Source: an uncultured bacterium (GTDB lineage Bacteria > Patescibacteria > Microgenomatia > Levybacterales > UBA12049). Taken from it: a stretch of DNA of 7,672 nucleotides. Under the pieces are notes generated by a model, which was not told the origin of the DNA, ran no database searches, and saw only the letters and a program-made list of their open reading frames with translations. Of the stretch, positions 1 to 5,793 are shown one piece after another. The position numbers were made by a program, and so were the translations under genes. Each line of letters begins with the position of its first letter. Positions within the stretch are counted from its first letter, which is position 1. Location of the stretch: contig CAMPGJ010000050.1 in NCBI GenBank assembly GCA_946885425.1, positions 1-7,672 of the forward strand. Direction: 5' to 3'.

Positions 1-2133
1 TATTAGTTCTTTGTATTCCTCAAGTATTTCTTCAATAAATTGTGATGGCACTCGTTCTTTCCCATCGATCGCGTGAGTAGAATAGCTAATTATTATTTCC
101 TTACGAGCACGAGTTAGAGCGACGTAGAAAAGTCTCCGTTCATCTTCATTTTTTTCCTCATCAGTTAAAAGAATAAGCTTTTCTTTCAGGTATTCCCAAG
201 GGAGCGTAAATTTACTCCCTTTCCTGCGTTGATTTCCCCAATGTCCGTCAAACGCATTTATAATATACACAATATCAAATTCCAACCCTTTAGATTTATG
301 AGCAGTCATTAGGTGGACAGCATTTTTATGAGTAGTTTTTGCATGTTTTTTAATTGAAACCTCATGCTTTTTTAAGAGAGCAAGGTAGTTCATAAAGTCT
401 CCCAGATTAAAAGATGGGTTTTTATCCATGCGTTGTTTGATATCTTCATAAAATCCTGTAATCTTATCTAAATTCTGCAAAGAATTCCTTTTAGAAAGAA
501 GTGTCTTCAATAAACCGGAGTTATTGATCACGTTTTTAAATAAGAAATCAAAGCGTTCATTTTGGCTTTCAACCTTCCATTGGATCAGATTAGTATAAAA
601 TTTTTCTATTTGGTTTTGTGATTTTAAAGAAGATATTTCTTTATATGCCTGGGTATTAAGTATCTCCCATACAGTAGTTCTTTCTTGATGTGCCATATGG
701 ATAAGCCTCACGACATCTACAGGATTTATTTCTAAGCAATCAACGTGCAGTACTTTGAGCAAATCTTCTTCAGATCCAAAATTGTAAATGGCATTAAATA
801 AGAGAATAAGCTTCTGTATTTCTATATCCTGAAGAATATTTTGGCTTGATTCAACGACATAAGGTATTGAATCTTGCTCAAATATATCTATGAAAGGGGA
901 AATATCTTTATTCTCTTTGGCAAGAATTGCAATTTCTTTCGGTTGGGTACCCTGTAAAATTTTCTTTTTAACAGACTCTGCAAGCAAATAATATTCACTA
1001 TAAAAATCTGTCGTTTCAACTATTTTTATTTTTTTGTCTTCATGCTTACTCTTGGCAACTAAACTAGCATTTTCCGGCATAAATTTAGAAGCCAGCAAAT
1101 TATTACTGATAACCTTACCTGATGCATTAAGAATTATTTGAGCTGATCGATAATTTTCTTTCAAACTTATTAGAAGAGCCTCTGGATAAAGCTTTTTAAA
1201 ATAGAGAAAATTTTCGAGAGATGCACCTTGAAACCTGTAGATTGATTGTTTTTCATCTCCTACAACAAAGAGATTCGGGTTGGAATGAAAATTGCAAAGA
1301 AGTTCTATTATTTTATTTTGAGCAGCATTACTATCTTGATGTTCATCAACTAAAATGTATTGATATTGTTCCTGTGTGCGCAGAAGAAGCTGTGGATTTT
1401 TTTCAAAAGCCTTAATTACTTCAAGAAGCATATCATTAAAATCGTAAACCCTCTTTTCGTGAAGAGATTTTTGATATTCGCGGTAGATAATGGTCAGTTC
1501 TTTATTCTTATTAATATTCTTGAGCCTTTTTTCATAGTGGCTTTTCATGTTTCCGATATATGCTCCTTTTTCATGGTAAAGGTCATCGATTTTTTCGAAA
1601 TCCTCTTCATCTTGGGCAACTGCTTCTTCAAACTTTTCGACTGTGATCCCTTCTTTTTTTAAATCACTGATGGCTGAAAGTGCTGGCTTAACATAGTGTA
1701 GTGGATCACCAAATGGCTTAAGTATAGTAAGATTTTCTTTGTTTATGATCTCTTCAATTATTTGTATTTGCTCTACATCCTCGGCATTATTTGATGAGAT
1801 AAAATTAGGAAAATCTTCCGGGTTATTTCTGATCAAATCATTGCAAAATCCATGAAACGTGTTAATCTCAACTTTATATGCGGGAGTACCGATGATGTCG
1901 ACAAGTCTTTTTCTCATAGCATATACCCCTGATTCGGTAAAGGTGAGAGCAAGTATGTTTTCAGGATTAGTATCTGTTTGGAGAAGTATGTTGGCTATCC
2001 GGAGGGTCAATATCTGAGTTTTTCCTGTTCCAGGTCCGGCAATCACCATTACTGCGCCTTCAATCGCATCTACTGCTTTTTTCTGCTCGATATTGAGCTT
2101 ATTGATAGACTCCCTAAACCGCTCCGTTACCAT
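1..2133 (-). CDS. UvrD/Rep-family superfamily 1 DNA helicase, C-terminus cut off by window edge
   Basis: An ATP-driven 3'-5' DNA translocase/helicase expected to act in repair or recombination in the cytoplasm. The frame stays open for 711 codons from ATG 2133 to the window edge, with no stop reached. The canonical SF1A motifs appear in order: Q-motif-like LNIEQKKAV (13-21), Walker A AGPGTGKT (32-39), TFHGFC (motif Ib region), Walker B DEHQD (263-267), GDEKQSIYRFQGA (from 292, motif III), NYRSA (327-331, motif IV), TAHKSKGLEF (motif V, H612) and VALTRAR (motif VI, R675), then PSQFIEEI. An in-frame TAG at 2143-2145 fixes ATG 2133 as the first possible start. There is no Shine-Dalgarno; an extended -10 ends 6 nt before the ATG. 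PcrA/UvrD have motif VI nearer residue 600, so this 2A/2B region is somewhat long. Related CPR proteins often end in a PD-(D/E)XK nuclease domain. That domain would lie off the left edge and is inferred only. Confidence 0.95.
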   Translation of the reverse strand, partial: MVTERFRESINKLNIEQKKAVDAIEGAVMVIAGPGTGKTQILTLRIANILLQTDTNPENILALTFTESGVYAMRKRLVDIIGTPAYKVEINTFHGFCNDLIRNNPEDFPNFISSNNAEDVEQIQIIEEIINKENLTILKPFGDPLHYVKPALSAISDLKKEGITVEKFEEAVAQDEEDFEKIDDLYHEKGAYIGNMKSHYEKRLKNINKNKELTIIYREYQKSLHEKRVYDFNDMLLEVIKAFEKNPQLLLRTQEQYQYILVDEHQDSNAAQNKIIELLCNFHSNPNLFVVGDEKQSIYRFQGASLENFLYFKKLYPEALLISLKENYRSAQIILNASGKVISNNLLASKFMPENASLVAKSKHEDKKIKIVETTDFYSEYYLLAESVKKKILQGTQPKEIAILAKENKDISPFIDIFEQDSIPYVVESSQNILQDIEIQKLILLFNAIYNFGSEEDLLKVLHVDCLEINPVDVVRLIHMAHQERTTVWEILNTQAYKEISSLKSQNQIEKFYTNLIQWKVESQNERFDFLFKNVINNSGLLKTLLSKRNSLQNLDKITGFYEDIKQRMDKNPSFNLGDFMNYLALLKKHEVSIKKHAKTTHKNAVHLMTAHKSKGLEFDIVYIINAFDGHWGNQRRKGSKFTLPWEYLKEKLILLTDEEKNEDERRLFYVALTRARKEIIISYSTHAIDGKERVPSQFIEEILEEYKELI

Positions 2134-2139
2134 TGTTAT

Positions 2140-2148
2140 ATTCTATCA
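2140..2148 (-). promoter_or_regulatory. Extended -10 promoter of the helicase gene
   Basis: Minus strand reads TGATAGAAT, an extended -10 (TG-n-TAGAAT), followed by six bases (ATAACA) and the ATG at 2133. No acceptable -35 is seen at 16-18 nt. The predicted transcription start falls at or next to the ATG, so the mRNA would be leaderless. The site lies in the 42-nt gap after the cupredoxin gene, so some read-through from that gene is also possible. Confidence 0.55.
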
Positions 2149-2175
2149 AATACAAGAGAGATACTGTGCGGTTAT

Positions 2176-2610
2176 TTACTCGACTACTACTTTGCCGAAC
2201 CTAGTGGCATGAAGATGGTCATGGTACATATAGGTGCCAGGTTCATCAAATATAAGCTCATGCTTTTCTCCATCTTGGAATTGACCAAGATTAAGAGGAG
2301 GATAATCCTGGTGTGTTGGATGCTTAGATGAATCTACTGTTGCTACATCTCCGCTATTATTAGTCCACACAACTTTGTCTCCAGCTTTGATAGTTATTTC
2401 CTGTGGCGCAAAACCTTCTTGGGTTAGTGTAATATTTGTTTCTTTAGAAAGATCCTCTTCCATAGACTCTGTTACGGCAGTAGATGGTGTCTGATTTTCA
2501 GTTGAAGATGCTGATGGTGTACTGTTTGTCGTTTGCGAATTATTGCTAACAAGAAAATATCCGCCGGCAAGAACCAGAACGATTACTACGGCAATTACTA
2601 AATTTCTCAT
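2176..2610 (-). CDS. Membrane-anchored cupredoxin-fold protein lacking the type 1 copper cysteine
   Basis: A 144-residue exported protein. Residues 3-21 form a hydrophobic membrane segment after a short basic N-terminus. There is no lipobox cysteine, so it is probably an uncleaved anchor. Residues 22-58 are a Ser/Thr/Asn-rich linker, and 59-144 match a cupredoxin (plastocyanin-like) beta-sandwich: GFAPQEITIKAGDKVVWTNN, then HPTH (H97, H100), FDEPGTYMYHDHLH (H130, H132, H134) and a closing GKVVVE strand. In blue-copper proteins the last loop carries Cys-x(n)-His-x(n)-Met. Here the protein has no cysteine at all, and the loop reads YHDHLHATRFG. A classical type 1 copper site is therefore ruled out. 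His-based copper binding outside the membrane, or a purely structural role, remains possible. The stop lies 42 nt before the helicase start. The start ATG 2610 is supported by the N-terminal membrane segment. Confidence 0.9.
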   Translation of the reverse strand: MRNLVIAVVIVLVLAGGYFLVSNNSQTTNSTPSASSTENQTPSTAVTESMEEDLSKETNITLTQEGFAPQEITIKAGDKVVWTNNSGDVATVDSSKHPTHQDYPPLNLGQFQDGEKHELIFDEPGTYMYHDHLHATRFGKVVVE

Positions 2611-2621
2611 ATTCTTCTTCC

Positions 2622-2649
2622 ATTATATTCTTATTGAATGAAAATTCAA
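2622..2649 (-). promoter_or_regulatory. Sigma70-like promoter of the cupredoxin gene
   Basis: Minus strand: TTGAAT (-35, positions 2649-2644), 16-nt spacer, perfect TATAAT (-10, 2627-2622), then 11 nt to the ATG at 2610. The expected start of transcription leaves a leader of about 5 nt. The purine-rich GGAAG just upstream of the ATG would then lie mostly outside the transcript and could not serve as a Shine-Dalgarno. An inverted repeat overlaps the -35 and spacer. Confidence 0.6.
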
Positions 2650-2651
2650 TA
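2632..2651. promoter_or_regulatory. Perfect 8-bp inverted repeat, candidate operator of the cupredoxin promoter
   Basis: TATTGAAT-GAAA-ATTCAATA is a perfect 8+4+8 inverted repeat. It covers the proposed -35 (2644-2649) and most of the spacer of the cupredoxin promoter, where a bound repressor would block RNA polymerase. It would lie upstream of the transcript, so an RNA hairpin role for this gene is unlikely. The regulator is unknown and no repressor gene is in view. AT-rich DNA produces such repeats by chance now and then, so this is a candidate only. Confidence 0.4.
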
Positions 2652-2721
2652 GCAGCAAGGCTTTTCTTACCATGTTCTTAGATAAGGGGATGGGTCTAGG
2701 GAATAGGTCATAGAAATTATA

Positions 2722-2750
2722 TTTACAATTAGTGGTGCATACAGTATAAA
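2722..2750 (+). promoter_or_regulatory. Sigma70-like promoter of the flavin reductase gene, predicted leaderless
   Basis: TTTACA (2722-2727), exactly 17 nt, TATAAA (2745-2750), then six bases (GTAACC) and ATG at 2757. Both boxes match the consensus at 5 of 6 positions. Transcription should begin at or within a base or so of the ATG. No ribosome binding site is present upstream of the ATG, in agreement with a leaderless message. Confidence 0.7.
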
Positions 2751-2756
2751 GTAACC

Positions 2757-3458
2757 ATGGCAGCAAAAGAGTATACATTGGTATTTGTTAAAAAAGAACA
2801 GATTGCAGAGAATACGTATTCTTTTTATTTTAGAAAAGAAGCATTCACTTTTTTACCGGGACAATATATCCGCATGGTGTTACCTCATGAAGATGCTGAC
2901 GAAAGAGGGACCAGCAGATTCTTTACAATTTCCTCATCGCCTCATGAAAAAGCCTTTTTAATCATTACAGCAAAGGTTATTAAAAGTACATTTAAAAACA
3001 AGCTATTAAGTCTGGAGCCAGGAACATATGTAAAAATATTTGGACCATTGGGTACATTAATTTTGCATGATGAAGAAAAGGAACGGATTATACTTTTATC
3101 TGGCGGAATGGGTATAACACCATTTTACAGTATGATTATGTATGCTACGGCCAAAAAGCTATCTGTTCCACTGATACTTATTGCGTCATTTTCAAAATCC
3201 GAAGAGATGATTTTTTATGATGCACTGATGGAGAGTAGTCAGAAGAATAAGCATATATCCGTTATTTATAAAAATAGAAGAATCTCTGCAGAAACATTGA
3301 GACAATATATCAACGATTTGGATAAACCAAAGTATTTCATAGTTGGTCCACCTGTTATGGTAGAAGCAACACGTGAAATATTATTGGAAGAGCTTAAGAT
3401 AGATGAAGAAAAAATTGTAACTGAAAGCTTTACTGGGTACAAATTTATCCCTGATTAA
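2757..3458 (+). CDS. Ferredoxin-NADP reductase-like FAD/NAD(P)-binding oxidoreductase
   Basis: A 233-residue cytoplasmic flavoprotein that should pass electrons between NAD(P)H and an unknown partner. Residues 1-100 form the FAD-binding beta-barrel: FLPGQYIRM (32-40), then the flavin-binding RFFTISSSP (54-62), corresponding to the family RxYS/T motif. Residues 108-230 form the NAD(P)-binding half: ILLSGGMGITPFYSMI (GGxGITP from 116), YFIVGPPVMVEA (GPP at 197-199) and a C-terminal TESFTGY. There is no iron-sulfur or haem domain, so it is the bare reductase module. The length (about 230) fits stand-alone members of the FNR superfamily. ATG 2757 has no Shine-Dalgarno but sits directly under a strong promoter. 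It is the only plus-strand gene here and shares its stop bases with the convergent neighbour. Its physiological electron acceptor cannot be read from the sequence; the cupredoxin-like neighbour is divergent and exported, so it is not an obvious partner. Confidence 0.93.
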   Translation: MAAKEYTLVFVKKEQIAENTYSFYFRKEAFTFLPGQYIRMVLPHEDADERGTSRFFTISSSPHEKAFLIITAKVIKSTFKNKLLSLEPGTYVKIFGPLGTLILHDEEKERIILLSGGMGITPFYSMIMYATAKKLSVPLILIASFSKSEEMIFYDALMESSQKNKHISVIYKNRRISAETLRQYINDLDKPKYFIVGPPVMVEATREILLEELKIDEEKIVTESFTGYKFIPD

Positions 3459-4486
3459 GCGTGTTGAAGTGGTCTTTTTGTGTTTTTGTCAGTAGGTTTA
3501 GGTTGGTTAATATCCTTAGTGAAACGTTCCAGATCTTTTATTGCGCCAACGACTTTTACTTGTTGGGCTGGGGGATATTTATCTGGATTTGTTCTCATCC
3601 GATCAATTATCTTATCTTTTACAGTAAGAATGTCTTTTCCTTCAAGCCACACGTCATCAACAAAAATTTGGTTTCCCTTTGTATCTGTTACGTAATTATC
3701 ACGTTCATCTCCATCAAGAGAAGGAGAATTCCAAAGATCGATACCCATTTCATCAAGCTCATCTAATACATCTGAAAAATATTTTTTTGTTATTTCATTC
3801 CACAATTTGGAATCACCATTTTTTGCAGCAGTTCTTGCCTCTTCAAATCGCGGATGAGTCTTTACTTTATTTACGGTAACTCCTGTTTCGCCAGATTTTT
3901 TAAATGGTTCACTAGGTGGAAGTCTATCAGGAAAAAGTTCTTCTACTACTTTATATGCTTTTGCTTTATCTTCTCTAGTATCATCATCTGCTGAAAATTT
4001 ATCAACTTTTACTAATTTAGTGCCCTCTTTGTTTTCAAGAACAATATGTTCCTTTCCTTTATCAGCTGTTCTAAAAGGTTGCAGTTCCATTTCAAGTTCA
4101 GGCCCCAGCTTTTTTGCTAAGGCTTCTGGATCTGTCTCATGTGCTTCTTCTTCTAAAAGCCCAGTCAGGTCAAATTCCTCATCTTCAAATTTTACTTCAG
4201 GTTTACTTCCTCCATGCATAGCACGGAAAACTTTTTCTTTGTGAGGGAGCTTTGCAACTTCTGATATATCCTTCTCTGTAATTATCTGTTCTTCTGACAT
4301 TGCACGTTTAAATATAGTTGAGCTTTCTGGTAAACGCAAGGATGTAAATACGTCTTTTTTTATAGCGGGCTTAGTATTAGGATATTCGCGCCTGACTATA
4401 GGAACATTTGCAGGGTTGATGTCCGGCTTTTCAAAAGTATGTTTTTTTACTATTTTTTCTGGCAACGGGCCCATTTCAACTGACAT
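3455..4486 (-). CDS. Hypothetical soluble protein, possibly with a degenerate kinase-like fold
   Basis: I do not recognise this family. From ATG 4486 it has 343 residues, no signal peptide, no membrane segment and a highly charged composition. Residues 1-110 look low-complexity and probably flexible (many Lys/Glu/Pro), with an acidic patch near 100-120 (FEDEEFDLTGLLEEE). A more folded-looking part covers about 145-300. It holds IVLENKEGTKLVKVDK, then AYKVVEELFP, and later DERDNYVTDTKGNQIFVDD (about 260-278). This order resembles, weakly, the VxxK lysine, the Asn and the metal-binding Asp of protein-kinase/aminoglycoside-phosphotransferase folds, with DD in place of DFG; treat this as speculation. 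The tail (325-343) is Lys/Pro-rich. The frame is also open from ATG 4507 (350 residues), but the promoter's -10 lies inside those extra codons, so I prefer 4486. Its stop overlaps the reductase stop. An alternative is a lineage-specific protein without enzyme function. Confidence 0.8.
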   Translation of the reverse strand: MSVEMGPLPEKIVKKHTFEKPDINPANVPIVRREYPNTKPAIKKDVFTSLRLPESSTIFKRAMSEEQIITEKDISEVAKLPHKEKVFRAMHGGSKPEVKFEDEEFDLTGLLEEEAHETDPEALAKKLGPELEMELQPFRTADKGKEHIVLENKEGTKLVKVDKFSADDDTREDKAKAYKVVEELFPDRLPPSEPFKKSGETGVTVNKVKTHPRFEEARTAAKNGDSKLWNEITKKYFSDVLDELDEMGIDLWNSPSLDGDERDNYVTDTKGNQIFVDDVWLEGKDILTVKDKIIDRMRTNPDKYPPAQQVKVVGAIKDLERFTKDINQPKPTDKNTKRPLQHA

Positions 4487-4494
4487 ACAGAGGA

Positions 4495-4523
4495 AGTATA
4501 CTCTCATCGTAAGGAAAATGCAA
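4495..4523 (-). promoter_or_regulatory. Sigma70-like promoter of the 343-residue hypothetical gene; decides its start
   Basis: Minus strand: TTGCAT (4523-4518), exactly 17 nt, TATACT (4500-4495), then 8 nt to ATG 4486. The upstream in-frame ATG at 4507 lies between the two boxes and would not be transcribed from this promoter. The message would have a leader of only 0-2 nt and no Shine-Dalgarno. The -35 sits in the gap after the rmuC stop, giving the gene its own promoter. Confidence 0.6.
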
Positions 4524-4538
4524 GAAAAATGTAAGGAG

Positions 4539-5579
4539 TTATAGGGTGCTGCTGAGTTTGTCAGGTTTCTGTTTGTTAACTGGTTCTCGAAGTTGTTTTA
4601 CAGATGCTAGTTTTTGTCCAAGTCCGGTAAATCCTTTGTTGACATTAGAAAATTGGTTGGATGCATTACCGATGTGCTTGCCTAATACATCAATAGAATC
4701 GTTCACTTTCTCATAATCTATTTGTAGGGCGCGTAGAAGTTGGAAAACCTCCTTAGATTGACTTTCAATCCGTTTGCCCTCAAAAGAAAGAAGAATTGTT
4801 TGTAGGTGAGCATATAGAGTACTAGGAGATACAATATAGATTCTCTGCTGTTTAGCATAGTTTGTAAGTTCATCCATGTTTATCAATTCATAAAAGACAG
4901 ATTCAGAGGGAACGTACATGAGGGCAAAATCCATTGTTCCTTCGTCAGGGAGTATATACTTTTTTGCGATAGCATCAATATGTTTTTTTATATCTTTGGC
5001 GAATTCTTTCCGAAAGATTTGAATTTCTTCATCTTTCTTTGCTTTCGCTAGCTTTTGAAAGTTCTCCATGGGAAATTTGGAATCAATTGGCAAAATCCCC
5101 GCATCTGTTTGGATAGCAGCATCAACGATATCCCCTGATTTGAACCGGTACTGCAGATGAAAACTATTTTTGGGGAATATTTGTGTAATTAAATCTTTCA
5201 AAACTTGCTCGCCAATATTTCCACGGAGTTTGGGACTTTTGAGGAAATCCTGCAATTCTTTCATAGAGCGTCCTATTTCACTCATTTGCCCGACCTCTTT
5301 GCCCACATCACGGATAACTTCTGCTGCTTTATCGAGCCGTTCATTCAATTGTTTTGAATTCTCCTGGAGTGTTCTCACCATATGGGTTGAGTTGATTTGC
5401 ATTGATTCATTTATTGTTTTATTTGTTGTGTCTATAGATTGTTGCATTGTCTTGAGCCATTCAAGAAGGGCTTGATTAGAATCAGGCTTTTTTAACTCTG
5501 ATAGTTTTTTATTGATGAAGAAAAACAAAGCAGCAAAACCGAGGAGGATGACTGTTAGGATAATAGGCAGATTGTCCAT
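4539..5579 (-). CDS. rmuC: RmuC family DNA recombination protein, short form
   Basis: A 346-residue membrane-anchored protein of the RmuC family, which in E. coli limits recombination at short inverted repeats and is predicted to be a nuclease of the PD-(D/E)XK fold. Residues 5-22 form one N-terminal membrane segment; about 30-112 is Gln/Glu/Lys-rich and predicted coiled coil. The RmuC domain follows: LKSPKLRGNIGEQVL (113-127, conserved RGxxGE), VDAAIQ (D153), LPIDSKFPMENF (163-174, with D166 and K168 as the likely acidic/Lys catalytic pair), YVPSESVFYEL (222-232) and VSPSTLYAHLQTI (250-262). E. coli RmuC is about 475 residues; the shortening is mostly in the N-terminal coiled coil. ATG 5579 follows an extended -10 by six bases and has no Shine-Dalgarno. 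A palindromic repeat element lies just upstream, which is suggestive given the known link of RmuC with inverted repeats, though this may be coincidence. Confidence 0.94.
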   Translation of the reverse strand: MDNLPIILTVILLGFAALFFFINKKLSELKKPDSNQALLEWLKTMQQSIDTTNKTINESMQINSTHMVRTLQENSKQLNERLDKAAEVIRDVGKEVGQMSEIGRSMKELQDFLKSPKLRGNIGEQVLKDLITQIFPKNSFHLQYRFKSGDIVDAAIQTDAGILPIDSKFPMENFQKLAKAKKDEEIQIFRKEFAKDIKKHIDAIAKKYILPDEGTMDFALMYVPSESVFYELINMDELTNYAKQQRIYIVSPSTLYAHLQTILLSFEGKRIESQSKEVFQLLRALQIDYEKVNDSIDVLGKHIGNASNQFSNVNKGFTGLGQKLASVKQLREPVNKQKPDKLSSTL

Positions 5580-5585
5580 GTTGAT

Positions 5586-5594
5586 ATTGTATCA
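5586..5594 (-). promoter_or_regulatory. Extended -10 promoter of rmuC
   Basis: Minus strand reads TGATACAAT (TG-n-TACAAT), six bases (ATCAAC), then the ATG at 5579. A weak -35 (CTAACA, 4 of 6 to consensus) lies 16 nt upstream at 5613-5608. Transcription should start at the ATG. The arrangement is nearly identical to the helicase promoter. Confidence 0.55.
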
Positions 5595-5597
5595 TGT

Positions 5598-5782
5598 ATT
5601 TTCCATTTGTTAGAACAAATAATTATTGTCATTCCTGGTCGCAAACCAGAAATCCAAACTCTCCTTAAGCAGCCACCTTTCCTGGATTCCAGCTCTTCGG
5701 TAAACTCAGAGTCTGAGTCTGTCGAACGACCTGCGCGGAAATGACAAGAGTAAATGGAAATGGTAAATGGACAATGGAAAAT
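5598..5782. repeat. Palindromic, repeat-like intergenic element (REP/MITE-like), non-coding
   Basis: This element fills most of the longest gap. The core is bounded by terminal inverted repeats: TTGTCATTCC (5626-5635) and its imperfect complement GGAAATGACAA (5737-5747), with 8 bp perfect. Inside is a perfect 7+1+7 palindrome (5704-5718, arms ACTCAGA/TCTGAGT) that extends as an imperfect hairpin to 5695-5727. It is followed by GTCG-AA-CGAC (5721-5730). Outside the core, ATTTTCCATT (5598-5607) and AATGGAAAAT (5773-5782) form a second, outer inverted pair. The sequence type (GTCATTCC ends with internal CTGGATTCCAGC-like text and a CTCAG/CTGAG stem) is familiar from dispersed bacterial intergenic repeats. 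No transposase is encoded, so any movement would be in trans. It looks more GC-rich than the flanking spacer. No T-run follows the stems, so it is not a standard terminator. Confidence 0.6.
5748..5781. repeat. Degenerate heptamer-like tandem array beside the palindromic element
   Basis: Plus strand divides into TGGAAAA, TGGACAA, TGGTAAA, TGGAAA (6 nt) and GAGTAAA, read from 5781 back to 5748: four TGG-A-rich units of 7, 7, 7 and 6 nt plus a decayed one. It lies outside the reading frames, just downstream of the CAP gene stop. The 7-nt period is the same as in the perfect array inside tsaD, although the unit sequence differs. Confidence 0.5.
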
Positions 5783-5793
5783 CCGTAGCAGAG

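Noticed and set aside
1221..1662. Plus-strand open frames inside the helicase gene
   Set aside because: They are antisense to a helicase with all SF1 motifs intact, and their translations show no domain.
2611..2621. GGAAGAAG-like purine run as Shine-Dalgarno of the cupredoxin gene
   Set aside because: With TATAAT at 2622-2627 the predicted transcript begins inside or after this run, so most of it would not be in the mRNA.
4487..4507. Upstream ATG 4507 as start of the hypothetical protein
   Set aside because: It would add seven codons that contain the -10 box TATACT; the promoter fits ATG 4486 and the extra residues look unrelated to the protein.
5695..5727. Hairpin as an intrinsic terminator of the CAP gene
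   Set aside because: No T-run follows the stem on the minus strand, and the stem belongs to the larger repeat element; a weak terminator effect cannot be excluded.
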